From Dehalococcoidia bacterium (GTDB taxonomy: Bacteria > Chloroflexota > Dehalococcoidia > Dehalococcoidales > UBA1222), in NCBI GenBank assembly GCA_009776515.1, contig WRNP01000003.1:11-28950 (forward strand): a stretch of DNA of 28,940 nucleotides, in the 5' to 3' direction. Positions 13,352-21,556 of this stretch are shown here, piece after piece. A program made the position numbers and the translations under genes. Within the stretch, counting starts at the first letter, position 1. Every line of letters begins with the position of its first letter. The notes under the pieces are model-generated. The model was not told the DNA's origin. It saw only the letters and a list, made by a program, of their open reading frames with translations, and made no database searches.

Positions 13352-14203
13352 GTGATCGTTGACGCCCATACCCACGTTTTTTCTCCTCGTGTTGTGAGTC
13401 GCCGGGAAGAATATGCCCGTCGCGACCCCTGCTTTGCCATGCTTTACGGTAGCACCAAGGCAAAAATGGCCACGGTGCAAGAGCTTCTGACTAGCATGGA
13501 TCATTGCGAAATAGACGTGTCGGTGATCGCCGGTATCGGTTGGACGAGCCACGAACTGTGCGTTGAGAACAATGACTATGTCCTGGAGTGTTTGTCGCGT
13601 TACCCACGTCGATTGGTTGGGCTGGCGTCTATCCAGCCGCAAGCTGGTGATGTGGCCCTGAAAGAGTTGGAGCGCTGTGTCCAAGGTGGTGTCAAGGGGG
13701 TAGGTGAGATGCGGGCTGACATTCAAGGTTTCGATCTTACTTCAGGTGTTCTTGCAGATGTGGCTACCTACCTTGTAGCGCATGGTCTAGTGTGGCTGAG
13801 TCATGCCTCAGAGCCTATAGGCCATGCCTATCCGGGGAAAGGGGCGCTTACGCCGGAGATGCTTTACCCTTTCCTTTTGAGCTACCCAGCGCTTAGGGTC
13901 ATCCTGGCGCATTGGGGCGGCGGGTTGCCTTTCTATGCCCTTATGCCAGAGGTTATGACAGCGCTGGAGAATGTCTATTTTGATACCGCTGCCTCGCCGT
14001 ACCTATACAATTCCGCTGTCTATAGACAAGTGGTGGACATCATAGGCGCAGAACACATTCTTTTTGGATCGGATTACCCTTTGATGTCGCCCTCGCGAGG
14101 CCTAGCGGAGGTTCGCACAGCCGATCTTACGAAGTTTGCGCAGGCGGCCGTCGCGGGTGGCAACGCTCGGCGCTTGTTTGGCTTGAGTGGGGGCGGAGAA
14201 TGA
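13352..14203 (+). CDS. Amidohydrolase-family metal-dependent hydrolase
   Basis: The 283-residue TIM-barrel hydrolase belongs to the amidohydrolase-2 (PF04909) group. The metal site opens with MIVDAHTHVFSP (HxH). SHASEPIGH gives the strand-4/5 region, VILAHWGGGLPFY the next His, and LFGSDYPLMSP the terminal catalytic Asp. GVKGVGEMRADIQGF is also typical. Substrate is not deducible; relatives include decarboxylases and lactone hydrolases. The GTG start sits 6 nt after a TATAAT box. The stop overlaps the ThpR start by 4 nt (ATGA), so the two are translationally coupled. Confidence 0.9.
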   Translation: MIVDAHTHVFSPRVVSRREEYARRDPCFAMLYGSTKAKMATVQELLTSMDHCEIDVSVIAGIGWTSHELCVENNDYVLECLSRYPRRLVGLASIQPQAGDVALKELERCVQGGVKGVGEMRADIQGFDLTSGVLADVATYLVAHGLVWLSHASEPIGHAYPGKGALTPEMLYPFLLSYPALRVILAHWGGGLPFYALMPEVMTALENVYFDTAASPYLYNSAVYRQVVDIIGAEHILFGSDYPLMSPSRGLAEVRTADLTKFAQAAVAGGNARRLFGLSGGGE

Positions 14204-14781
14204 ATGGTCTGCGTGTATTTGTTGCTATTGAGCTTGCCGCTGAGGTCAAGGCTGAGCTTGCTCGGCTCCAGACGGCACTTAAGCGGGCTACTGCCTGTTC
14301 CATCAAATGGGTATCACCAGACAGTATGCATCTCACACTTTGTTTTCTGGGTGAACTCACCCTGGGACAGATAGAATCTGTCAAGGGTGTCATGTCCCAG
14401 ATCGGGGTCCGCTTTTCTCCCTTGCGGCTGATAACCTCAAAGCCTGGGGTTTTCCCTGGTACCGGGCAGCCTCAGACGATTTGGGTGGGGCTTGGGGGTG
14501 ATCTAGAGGTCCTTTCGGAGTTGCACCGACATCTTGAGGAAGACTTGCATGTCGTGGGCTACCGACCAGAGAGGCGCCCTTTCAAGCCTCACCTAACCCT
14601 TGCTCGTGTGCAGAGCGAGGCTTCTCCTGCTACCGGCCGAGAGTTGAAAGAGGCCATGAGCTGTTTGGATGCGGTCTTGCTGCCTGTGGACGTTTCAAAG
14701 TTAAGTCTCATGAAAAGCGTACTTAGCCCCGCCGGAGCAGTCTATACCTGCCTTTATCGGACTGATCTTACCGGCGCATGA
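14200..14781 (+). CDS. thpR: RNA 2',3'-cyclic phosphodiesterase (2'-5' RNA ligase family)
   Basis: The 193-residue protein has the two HxT motifs of the 2H phosphoesterase superfamily: H44-L-T46 in MHLTLCFLGE and H131-L-T133 in PHLTLARV. The spacing and the RVFVAIEL N-terminus fit ThpR/LigT, which opens 2',3'-cyclic phosphates and can ligate 2'-5' bonds. Length is normal. It overlaps the upstream amidohydrolase by 4 nt. RNA repair is the family's presumed role; no RNA substrate is evident from context. Confidence 0.93.
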   Translation: MNGLRVFVAIELAAEVKAELARLQTALKRATACSIKWVSPDSMHLTLCFLGELTLGQIESVKGVMSQIGVRFSPLRLITSKPGVFPGTGQPQTIWVGLGGDLEVLSELHRHLEEDLHVVGYRPERRPFKPHLTLARVQSEASPATGRELKEAMSCLDAVLLPVDVSKLSLMKSVLSPAGAVYTCLYRTDLTGA

Positions 14782-14890
14782 AAAATGGCGCACCCCTGAG
14801 GCTGCGACCGCTAGATTACAGTCGTGGAGAGCCGCAATGTAGCGGAAATCAGCTTGAACAGGGAAACAGTGAATGAGGCAATGCGTTCTA

Positions 14891-14919
14891 TTGTAACCGC
14901 GTTTTGGTTGGTGTATACT
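14891..14919 (+). promoter_or_regulatory. Promoter of the 15017 zinc ribbon gene
   Basis: TTGTAA (14891-14896), 17 nt, then TATACT (14914-14919). The start codon is about 98 nt beyond the -10 box, so the mRNA would have an unusually long leader for this window. Confidence 0.5.
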
Positions 14920-15016
14920 GGCGAAAGCAACGCGCAACTCATCCTCGCATACCATGGGATCATGACAGCTATGCCGGCAGCCCCGGTGAAAAATAAAAAG
15001 GTTGGGAGGCGGTTCT

Positions 15017-15238
15017 GTGGAACAGTCTGGATTTCCTAAATGCATTAAGTGCCATGGAGGGGACCTTGTACCACTCTCGGATTTCGGCAGCCAGGGAGCG
15101 TCCATCAAGTATAAGGCCTGGGTATGTACCAATCCCGATTGCGGTTTCAATCTGAAGATCAGAAACGGCGATATTTATATCAATGAACCGATCATGAATG
15201 GTGCCAACGGCCGCGGTCGCCAAAACAGCGTGGTTTAG
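15017..15238 (+). CDS. Small zinc ribbon protein, unknown function
   Basis: The 73-residue protein carries CIKCHGG near the N-terminus and CTNPDCGF further on, a four-Cys zinc ribbon. Between them is SDFGSQGASIKYKAWV and after them the LKIRNGDIYI strand. I do not recognise a named family. The start chosen is GTG at 15017, preceded by GGGAGG about 7 nt upstream; an in-frame TTG at 15002 overlaps that Shine-Dalgarno and is less likely. Nothing in the neighbourhood indicates its partner. Confidence 0.7.
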   Translation: MEQSGFPKCIKCHGGDLVPLSDFGSQGASIKYKAWVCTNPDCGFNLKIRNGDIYINEPIMNGANGRGRQNSVV

Positions 15239-15526
15239 CCTCTTAATATTGATAAGCTGAGGGATCATGCTTCGTGGGCACAGCCGGGGGCGTGTGCTTC
15301 TGGCTATGTATTGCCCCGGCATTACTGGGTTGTGCGGTAGAGCAAAAGCAGGTCTTTTTGCCTGAGCGTGGCTTTTGTACGTAAGGCTGTTCGTGTTTTA
15401 GCATCATCCCTGTGCCCTTTCATCCGGCTCCTCGGCCTGAGCCTCTATTGCTTGGGTAGTGTTCCTGTGGGGTACTGCCGAACCAAGATCTGCCGTCATA
15501 TACATAGTAATTGAGAAGGAGCAATG
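15239..15526. other. Intergenic region before hpf
   Basis: No credible coding sequence, RNA gene or clear terminator is visible in these 288 bases. The hpf Shine-Dalgarno (AAGGAG) lies at the right end. No confident promoter was found. Confidence 0.4.
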
Positions 15527-16063
15527 ATGGAACTCAGCATTAAGTCGCGCAATATTGAACTTACCCCAAAACTTAAGGATTATATTGAACGCAAGCTGGG
15601 GCGCTTCGACCGCAAATTGGAAAATATCATGGAGACCAAGGTGGAGGTCTTGGAGGAGCACACCCGCTCTGCATTGGAGCGCCAGGTGGTAACAGTCAAC
15701 ATCAGCGGGGCGAACGTTGCCCTGTATGCTGAGGAGCGCGGCGACACTGCCTTGACAGCAGTGGATCGGGCGGCGGAGTCTATCGCCAAACAGATTGAGC
15801 GTCGCAAGGGAAAATGGCAGTACAGGAGCAAAGTCGGGCGATCTGTCCGCACCTTGGATGCCGCAGTGGCTCCCTCGCCCATCGGGCGCATCGCCGAAAC
15901 TCATTGCATGGAGGCGAAACCCATGTCTCTTGCCGAAGCACAGGATCAGTTAGATATTTTGGATTACGATTACCTTATGTTCTTTAATACTGACAATAAA
16001 AAGGTCAGCCTGTTAAAGCGCCGAACTGATGGGCGGTTTGATCTGGTAATATCCGAGTCTTGA
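15527..16063 (+). CDS. hpf: Ribosome hibernation-promoting factor, long form
   Basis: The 178-residue protein has an N-terminal S30AE domain (ELSIKSRNIELTPKLKDYIERKLGRFDR and EERGDTALTAVDRAAESIAKQIERRKGKW) and the C-terminal dimerisation domain (KPMSLAEAQDQLDI, DYLMFFNTDNKKVSLLKRRTDGRFDLV). Long HPF joins two 70S ribosomes into inactive 100S dimers in stationary phase. Adjacent ATG codons at 15524 and 15527 are possible; AAGGAG upstream suits either. It is well separated from its neighbours and is probably a single-gene unit. Confidence 0.95.
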   Translation: MELSIKSRNIELTPKLKDYIERKLGRFDRKLENIMETKVEVLEEHTRSALERQVVTVNISGANVALYAEERGDTALTAVDRAAESIAKQIERRKGKWQYRSKVGRSVRTLDAAVAPSPIGRIAETHCMEAKPMSLAEAQDQLDILDYDYLMFFNTDNKKVSLLKRRTDGRFDLVISES

Positions 16064-16138
16064 TAGAACTCCAAATCCCCCAGAGAGACCGCGGGAGACA
16101 AAAACAGAGTCCGAGATGGAAGATGGTGAAGATCAACC

Positions 16139-16651
16139 TTGGCTGACGATTTGGAATATACTCTTATTTACACGGACTGGGGCTGGTTAGGTGCTGCTCG
16201 TTCGCCTCGTGGCTTAGTGTCTTTGGCGCTGCCCCACTCCACTGCTGAAGGTGCTATGTCCGCGCTTGGGATGCCCATCGGCGCAGAGTGTTGCGGGGTC
16301 GGCTTTGCCGAATTTGAAAAAAAGCTTAGAGACTATCTCGCCGGAAAACAGGTAGCATTTGATGAAATACTTGATCTGGTGGCGGCTACCAATTTCCAGC
16401 GGCAGGTTTGGCTTGCGGCGCGGGAAATCCCCTACGGCGAGACTCGGAGTTACGCCTGGGTCGCTACCCGCCTGGGCAACCCGAAGGCCTGCCGTGCGGT
16501 TGGCCAGGCATTGGGCAAGAACCCCTTGCCAATTGTCATTCCCTGTCATCGGGTCTTGTCATCCGGCGGGACGCTGGGCGGCTTCAGCGGGGGGATTGAT
16601 ACAAAGCGCCGTCTTCTGGCATTAGAGGGCATGCCTTGTCCAGGGTTTTAG
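16139..16651 (+). CDS. ogt: Methylated-DNA--protein-cysteine methyltransferase
   Basis: The 170-residue protein removes O6-alkyl groups from guanine by transferring them to its own Cys. The active-site PCHRV motif is present (C136 in VIPCHRVLSSGG), with the FQRQVW and IPYGETRSYAWVA recognition helix region before it and GTLGGFSGG after. The N-terminal domain is short, as in Ogt. The only start in frame before an upstream stop (16127-16129) is TTG at 16139, preceded by a weak GGTGA, so the exact start is uncertain. It precedes the M16 peptidase gene but a separate promoter lies between them. Confidence 0.93.
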   Translation: MADDLEYTLIYTDWGWLGAARSPRGLVSLALPHSTAEGAMSALGMPIGAECCGVGFAEFEKKLRDYLAGKQVAFDEILDLVAATNFQRQVWLAAREIPYGETRSYAWVATRLGNPKACRAVGQALGKNPLPIVIPCHRVLSSGGTLGGFSGGIDTKRRLLALEGMPCPGF

Positions 16652-16697
16652 CGCTTGGTTGTCTGGCGGCCACGTGTTAGCCTTGGTTGTCCAGCCA

Positions 16698-16726
16698 TTG
16701 ACAGTTTCCCTCTAAGGCGACATAAT
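16698..16726 (+). promoter_or_regulatory. Promoter of the M16 peptidase gene
   Basis: TTGACA (16698-16703), 17 nt, then CATAAT (16721-16726). Confidence 0.65.
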
Positions 16727-16782
16727 GAAACGATCTTGTGAATATCGCTGATAAAACCCCCATCATGCTGAGAGGTGAAGAC

Positions 16783-18048
16783 GTGCATCAAAAAACAACC
16801 TTGGATAATGGGCTACGCATTATTACCGACCATATGCCCCATACTCGCTCGGCCTCCATTTGCATCTTTATCAGGGCAGGTTCGCGCTATGAAAGCGATG
16901 CCCTAGGCGGCATCTCACATTTTGTGGAACACATGCTCTTCCGAGGTACGGAAAAACGTCGGTCGTCCAGAGATATTTCCACCGAGATAGAAGGGGTTGG
17001 CGGGACCCTAAATGCTGCCACCGATCGCGAAACCACCGTTTACTGGTGCAAGGTGCCGCAGCCGCATTTTCAGCGGGGGATGGATGTGCTGTGCGATATG
17101 CTGCTTGCCTCACGCATTGATTCCGGTGATATGGAAAAAGAGCGCGCGGTTATCATTGAGGAAATAAACATGAGCTATGACGCACCGTCGTCTCGGGTGG
17201 GGCTTCTCATTGACGCGCTCATGTGGGGTGGCCACCCTCTAGGGCGGGATATCGCTGGTACCAAGAGGTCGGTTGGCAGCCTTACGCGCACTGCACTGAT
17301 GTCATACGTAACCCAGCGTTACCGTCCTGCCGGAACGGTGGTCTCCATTGCGGGCAATGTGACACATGAGGAGGCTGTGGCAGCGGTGAAGAAACGGCTG
17401 GGGCGCTGGACAGCTCATGGGCAGGCAAAAGCCTTTCTGCCTTATACGCCAAAACCCCGCCGTCGCCTCAGGGTGGAAAGACGCGACATTGAACAGGCGC
17501 ACCTCTGCCTTTCCGTGCCGGGGGTGTCTGCCTTTGACCCGCGCCGCTATGCCCTGGATATTACAAATGTCATCTTGGGCGAGGGCATGAGTTGCCGTCT
17601 TTTTACCCGGGTACGGGATGAGCTAGGGTTAGCCTACAGCATCAGTAGCTATGCAGAACATCTGTCTGATACCGGAGCGCTTACTGTCTATGCCGGAGTA
17701 GATACGTCTAAATTGGTTCTTGCAGTAGAAGCCATTGCCGAGGAGTTTGCGCGGCTACGAGACGAAACAGTTTCGGCGGTTGAGCTTACTAAGGCCAAAG
17801 AGCTGGCCAAGGGGCGCCTTCTTCTTCGCCTGGAGGATTCTCGCAGTGTGGCTGGCTGGCATGGTGCCCAGGAGATCATCAAGGGCGAGATACTGACGGT
17901 TGATGAGGTAGTGGCGGAGATAGAAGCGGTGACTGCTGATAACCTTAGACACCTTGCCGCAGAATTTGTCCGGCCAGAACATTTTCACTTAGCCGTGGTC
18001 GGTCCGGTGAAAGAAGTAGCTAAACTGCGTGGCATTCTGGAAGAGTAG
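16783..18048 (+). CDS. M16-family zinc peptidase (mitochondrial processing peptidase-like)
   Basis: The 421-residue inverzincin has HFVEH (zinc ligands H46 and H50, catalytic E49) and a downstream Glu in ERAVIIEEINM as third ligand. GGTLNAATDRETT and GEGMSCRLFTRVRDELGLAY, the latter from the C-terminal half, complete the two-domain M16 layout. This group degrades or processes peptides. The start at GTG 16783 is preceded by GAGGTGAAG and gives the usual N-terminus with LDNGLRI. The frame also allows GTG 16738, which is 11 nt after the -10 box and would add 15 residues. Confidence 0.93.
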   Translation: MHQKTTLDNGLRIITDHMPHTRSASICIFIRAGSRYESDALGGISHFVEHMLFRGTEKRRSSRDISTEIEGVGGTLNAATDRETTVYWCKVPQPHFQRGMDVLCDMLLASRIDSGDMEKERAVIIEEINMSYDAPSSRVGLLIDALMWGGHPLGRDIAGTKRSVGSLTRTALMSYVTQRYRPAGTVVSIAGNVTHEEAVAAVKKRLGRWTAHGQAKAFLPYTPKPRRRLRVERRDIEQAHLCLSVPGVSAFDPRRYALDITNVILGEGMSCRLFTRVRDELGLAYSISSYAEHLSDTGALTVYAGVDTSKLVLAVEAIAEEFARLRDETVSAVELTKAKELAKGRLLLRLEDSRSVAGWHGAQEIIKGEILTVDEVVAEIEAVTADNLRHLAAEFVRPEHFHLAVVGPVKEVAKLRGILEE

Positions 18049-18194
18049 ACTTCTCAACTGGCTGAGTTATGTAAAAATAGAGCGATCATGGACGAATTGC
18101 TCTTATTCCGTTGTTTCGTAAGGTAGCATGGACAGGCTTGGCAGGCCTGGACAGAATGAGACTCGCTACTTTGCGCAGAGATGCATTCGTGTGA

Positions 18195-18236
18195 AAAAGC
18201 ATGCTCGGGGGGCTTTAGCCCCCCGAGCATGCTTTT
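18195..18236. terminator. Very strong bidirectional terminator
   Basis: A perfect 19-bp inverted repeat (arms 18195-18213 and 18218-18236) with a TTTA loop. The core GCTCGGGGGGC is very GC-rich. A-runs on the left and T-runs on the right make it work on both strands. It lies about 150 nt after the M16 gene and marks the left border of the TetR cassette. Confidence 0.9.
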
Positions 18237-18277
18237 AGGCCACATGATGGACAATTGAGATCCCCTGCCGATGAGTG

Positions 18278-18306
18278 TTGACATTACAGTTGTAAACTGA
18301 TAAATT
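18278..18306 (+). promoter_or_regulatory. Promoter of the TetR operon
   Basis: TTGACA (18278-18283), 17 nt, then TAAATT (18301-18306). Two palindromes overlap it, annotated separately. Confidence 0.75.
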
Positions 18307-18321
18307 GAGCGTTAACTCAAT
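18287..18321. promoter_or_regulatory. Candidate operator palindromes of the TetR operon
   Basis: CAGTT-GTA-AACTG (18287-18299) lies between -35 and -10. ATTGAG-CGTTAA-CTCAAT (18304-18321) overlaps the -10 box and the transcription start. Both are perfect inverted repeats in the place where a TetR protein would autorepress. Binding is inferred. Confidence 0.55.
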
Positions 18322-18338
18322 GAGTATGGAGTTATTAG

Positions 18339-18920
18339 ATGGCGGGAAGACGACAGCTACAAAAAGCCCAGACCAAAGAAAGAATTATCGCCGCGGCGAT
18401 AAAAGTATATTCTGAGCAAGGCTTTTCCGCTACCACGGCGGCTATTGCAAATGAAGCCCATGTTTCTCATGGTTCTATATTTGTGCATTTTCCAACCGTT
18501 GAGAGCCTCTTGGTTTGCCTGCTGGAGTATTTTTTGCGTGATATAAATGGCGAGCTACGCTTGCTATCCGAACTTGGCAGTGACATTGAAAAACTTTTGG
18601 ATATGCACCTAGACGTGCTGACAAAACATGAAGATTTTTATAAACGTCTCATAAAAGAGGCGGTTTATCTGCCGGAAGAAGCGAGAAATACATTCATATC
18701 TATACAGTCAACGGTATCCATACATTTTTTACAAGCTTTGGAGCAGGCGATAAGTAAAGGAGAAATAAAAAACGTGCCCTTCCACCTGCTTTTTAATACC
18801 TGGCTCGGGTTGGTTCATTATTATCTGCTGAACGGCGATTTGTTTGCGCCGCAAGAATCGGTTTTGAAACGATATAAAAATACCCTGATTGCGTGTTTTG
18901 TATCGTTGATAAGAAAATAA
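18339..18920 (+). CDS. TetR/AcrR-family transcriptional regulator
   Basis: The 193-residue protein has an N-terminal TetR DNA-binding domain: QTKERIIAAAIKVYSEQGFSATTAAIANEAHVSHGSIFVHF, of which the helix-turn-helix is TTAAIANEAHVSHGSIFVHF. The rest is an all-helical ligand-binding domain of normal size. It begins a three-gene operon with the zinc ribbon and HEAT-like genes. A GGAG lies about 9 nt before the ATG. It probably represses its own promoter through the palindromes just upstream. Its sequence looks more A+T-rich than most neighbours, a hint of transfer. The ligand is unknown. Confidence 0.92.
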   Translation: MAGRRQLQKAQTKERIIAAAIKVYSEQGFSATTAAIANEAHVSHGSIFVHFPTVESLLVCLLEYFLRDINGELRLLSELGSDIEKLLDMHLDVLTKHEDFYKRLIKEAVYLPEEARNTFISIQSTVSIHFLQALEQAISKGEIKNVPFHLLFNTWLGLVHYYLLNGDLFAPQESVLKRYKNTLIACFVSLIRK

Positions 18921-18938
18921 TTGTGGAGGAAATCAAAA

Positions 18939-19184
18939 ATGAAAACCTGTATCGCCTGTGGCATGCCCATGAAGAATGGGTCCGATTTTGCAATGGGTGA
19001 CGAGAACAAAAACTACTGTGTCTATTGCGCTCGTCTTGATGGTACCATGCAATCTTTCGATGAGAAAAAAGAGAGCCTGGTGAACTTTATCATCAAGACG
19101 CAGGGACTGGCTCATGAAGCCGCCGAAAGCGCGGCGCTGTCAATGATGAAGAAACTCCCGGCATGGGAAAGTCTTTTTACCTAG
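18939..19184 (+). CDS. Zinc ribbon protein (Zn_ribbon_2 type)
   Basis: The 81-residue protein begins MKTCIACGMPMKNGSDFA and continues YCVYCARLDGTM, a CxxC...CxxC zinc ribbon matching the putative zinc-ribbon family PF12674. A helical tail follows, with SLVNFIIKTQGLAHEAAES. GGAGGAAA lies upstream of the ATG at 18939; the frame is open to 18921, but that codon precedes the Shine-Dalgarno. It sits 18 nt after TetR and 21 nt before the HEAT-like gene, in one operon. The function is unknown. Confidence 0.85.
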   Translation: MKTCIACGMPMKNGSDFAMGDENKNYCVYCARLDGTMQSFDEKKESLVNFIIKTQGLAHEAAESAALSMMKKLPAWESLFT

Positions 19185-19205
19185 AAACCTATCGGGAGAG
19201 GACTG

Positions 19206-19820
19206 ATGCTTGAGCTACTAGCTTGCAATCTTGGTCGTAATGATGAGGCCCCAAACATCGAACTGGCCACGAGCTTATGTGCTGGCAACGACAGGGCGGG
19301 GATTTTGGAAATTGCGGAGGGCCTGAAGTCGGGAGAACAGGCGGTGGCCAATGATTGTATCAAGGTTTTATATGAGATTGGGCAGAGAAGACCCGAATTG
19401 ATAGCAGACTTTGTCAGCGATTTCATTGCCGCGTTGTCAACCAAAAACAATCGGGTTGTATGGGGAAGCATGGCGGCCTTAGCTCATATTGCCCTGATTA
19501 AACCGGAGGTGATATTTCGCCGCTTATCAGAAGTGGTTGCAGCGTACCAAAAAGGCAGCGTTATCACGGTTGATAACGCCATCAGCGTTTTTGCCGGACT
19601 TTGTAAGGCAAATCGTGCCTATCAAGCGGTGGTGTTTCCTATCCTGCTTAGCCACCTTGCCAGTTGCCGGGTAAAAGAAATACCGCAACATGCTGAGCGG
19701 ATGGCGATTGGCATTGATGCGGGCAACAGAGAGGCATTTATCGAAGCTCTAGAAGCAAGGATGGGTGAGTTGTCGGGGGCTCAAAAAGGCAGGATTTTGA
19801 AACTGAAACAGAGAATATAA
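19206..19820 (+). CDS. HEAT-repeat-like protein
   Basis: The 204-residue, all-helical protein resembles HEAT/armadillo repeats: VANDCIKVLYEIGQRRPELIADFVSDFIAALS, then RVVWGSMAALAHIALIKPEVIFRRLSEVV and a further pair. Such repeats bind proteins or act as scaffolds. No catalytic motif is seen. GGGAGAGGA precedes the ATG. It is last gene of the TetR operon and ends 10 nt before a strong terminator. Together with the zinc ribbon it is probably the output of the TetR switch; what it binds cannot be told. Confidence 0.8.
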   Translation: MLELLACNLGRNDEAPNIELATSLCAGNDRAGILEIAEGLKSGEQAVANDCIKVLYEIGQRRPELIADFVSDFIAALSTKNNRVVWGSMAALAHIALIKPEVIFRRLSEVVAAYQKGSVITVDNAISVFAGLCKANRAYQAVVFPILLSHLASCRVKEIPQHAERMAIGIDAGNREAFIEALEARMGELSGAQKGRILKLKQRI

Positions 19821-19830
19821 GCTGTGCGTA

Positions 19831-19863
19831 AAAAAAGACGCCCCCGGCGGGGGCGTCTTTTTT
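19831..19863. terminator. Bidirectional terminator between the TetR operon and groEL
   Basis: A perfect stem of 15 bp (GACGCCCCC/GGGGGCGTC plus six A-T pairs) has a GGC loop, with A-run and T-run on opposite sides. It serves the HEAT-like gene on plus and groEL on minus, which converge here. Confidence 0.92.
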
Positions 19864-19892
19864 GTCCAGTTTGTCTAAGGCTTGTCTAGGTT

Positions 19893-21512
19893 CTAGTACA
19901 TGTCGCCCATGCCACCGGCGGGCATGGGAGGTGCTTTTTCTTTCTCGGGGATATCGGCCACGAGCGATTCGGTGATGAGCACCATGCTAGCGATGGAAGC
20001 GGCATTGACCAAAGCGGAACGGACGACCTTGGTGGGGTCGATGATGCCCATGTCCACCATGTTACCGTACTCGTCGGTCTCGGCATTATAGCCGATGCCA
20101 GCCTTGCTGTTCTTGACGGTATTCACGATTACCGCACCGTCCTTACCGGCATTGATAGCAATCCAGCGAATGGGCTCTTCCACGGCCTTGCGGATGATGT
20201 TGACACCGGTGGCTTCGTCGCCGCGCACCTCAAGTTTGTCCAATGCGGAGAGCGAGTTCATAAGGCCGAGGCCACCGCCCGGAAGGATGCCCTCCTCGAC
20301 AGCGGCACGGGTAGCGGCCAAAGCGTCCTCTACGCGGTGTTTCTTTTCTTTCATTTCGGTTTCGGTGGCGGCACCGACTTTAATCACTGCCACACCGCCT
20401 GCCAAACGCGCCATGCGTTCCTGGAGCTTCTCGCGGTCGAAATCGGATTCGGTTTCCTCAATCTGGGCCTTGAGCTGTTTGATGCGGTCTTTGATAGCCT
20501 CGGAGTCGCCCTTGCCCTCAATGATGGTGGTCTTGTCTTTGTTGATCTCGGCGCGGCGGGCCTTGCCCAAATCCTCGGGGGTGATGGAGTCAAGCTTGCG
20601 CCCGATGTCCTCGGAGATGACCTTGCCCCCTGTGAGGATAGCAATATCTTCCAGCATAGCCTTGCGGCGGTCACCAAAGCCCGGGGCTTTGACCGCGACC
20701 ACGTTCAAGGTGCCGCGCAGTTTGTTGACCACCAAAGTGGCCAAGGCCTCACCCTCCACGTCGTCGGCGATGATGAGCAAGTTCTTGGTCACTTGGAGGA
20801 TGCGCTCCAGTGATGGGAGAATCTCCTGGATGGAGGAGATTTTTTTATCAGTGATGAGGATGAGCGGGTCATCGACGATGGTTTCCATGCGAGCGGTGTC
20901 TGTCACGAAATAGGCGCTGGTATAGCCACGATCGAACTGCATGCCTTCGACGTAGTCCGTCTCGAATTTGGTGCCTTTCGACTCTTCTATGGTGATGACA
21001 CCATCTTTGCCAACTTTCTCCATCACGTCGGCGATAAGGTCGCCGATAGCGGCGTCCTTAGCAGTGATGGTTGCCACTTGGACGATCTGCTCCTTGCCCT
21101 TGACAGGGGTCGAGGCATTTTTCAGTTCGTCCACAATAGCCTGGGTGGCTTTCTCAATGCCATGCTTAAGGGCGATAGGTTCTGCCCCGGCGGCGATGTT
21201 TTTGAAACCCTCAGTGATGATAGCCCAGGCGAGTACGGTGGAGGTGGTGGTGCCGTCGCCTGCGGCATCATTGGTCTTGGAGGCCGCTTCTTTTACAAGC
21301 TGCACACCCATGTTTTCAAAAGGCTCGGGGAGCTCAATGTCTTTGGCAATAGTCACACCATCGTCAATGATGGTGGGTGCGCCCCATTTCTTATCTAGCG
21401 CTACGGGGTGGCCCTTTGGGCCAAGGGTTACTTTAACTGTATTGGCCAGAACGTCAACGCCCTTCTTAAGAGAGCGGCGGACATCCTCACCAAATATGAC
21501 CTGTTTTGCCAT
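19893..21512 (-). CDS. groEL: Chaperonin GroEL
   Basis: The 539-residue 60-kDa chaperonin subunit forms double heptameric rings that fold proteins with GroES. Family hallmarks: KQVIFGEDVRRSLKKGVDVLANTVKVTLGPKGHPV, DDGVTIAKDIELPEPFEN, DAAGDGTTTSTVLAW (ATP site, with the catalytic Asp in GDGTTT), AATETEMKEKKHRVEDALAATRAAVEEGILPGGG. The Gly/Met-rich tail is short (PAGGMGDMY). AAGGAGAAAG precedes the ATG. It follows groES by 44 nt in one operon and is probably heat-inducible through the CIRCE-like operator upstream of groES. Confidence 0.99.
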   Translation of the reverse strand: MAKQVIFGEDVRRSLKKGVDVLANTVKVTLGPKGHPVALDKKWGAPTIIDDGVTIAKDIELPEPFENMGVQLVKEAASKTNDAAGDGTTTSTVLAWAIITEGFKNIAAGAEPIALKHGIEKATQAIVDELKNASTPVKGKEQIVQVATITAKDAAIGDLIADVMEKVGKDGVITIEESKGTKFETDYVEGMQFDRGYTSAYFVTDTARMETIVDDPLILITDKKISSIQEILPSLERILQVTKNLLIIADDVEGEALATLVVNKLRGTLNVVAVKAPGFGDRRKAMLEDIAILTGGKVISEDIGRKLDSITPEDLGKARRAEINKDKTTIIEGKGDSEAIKDRIKQLKAQIEETESDFDREKLQERMARLAGGVAVIKVGAATETEMKEKKHRVEDALAATRAAVEEGILPGGGLGLMNSLSALDKLEVRGDEATGVNIIRKAVEEPIRWIAINAGKDGAVIVNTVKNSKAGIGYNAETDEYGNMVDMGIIDPTKVVRSALVNAASIASMVLITESLVADIPEKEKAPPMPAGGMGDMY

Positions 21513-21556
21513 CTATTCTTTCTCCTTAACTTTAGTTTTTCGTAATACGCTTTTGG

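Noticed and set aside
14017..14028. TGTCTATAGACA palindrome inside the amidohydrolase gene
   Set aside because: It encodes ordinary residues (AVYRQ) in the middle of a conserved gene; probably a chance match to the 3227-3247 sites.
14824..15039. 71-codon frame between thpR and the 15017 zinc ribbon
   Set aside because: No Shine-Dalgarno, no recognisable motif, it covers the probable promoter of the next gene and overlaps its start.
16116..16190. ATG-started short frame (MEDGEDQPWL...) overlapping the ogt start
   Set aside because: Out of frame with ogt and ends after 24 codons. A frameshift making it the true ogt N-terminus is possible but unsupported, as the Ogt domain is complete from 16139.
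20095..20913. 272-codon plus-strand frame opposite groEL, with other frames at 19900, 20337, 20968 and 21078
   Set aside because: Ser/Ala/Arg-rich shadows of groEL with no Shine-Dalgarno; a GC-rich, highly expressed gene commonly gives long antisense frames.
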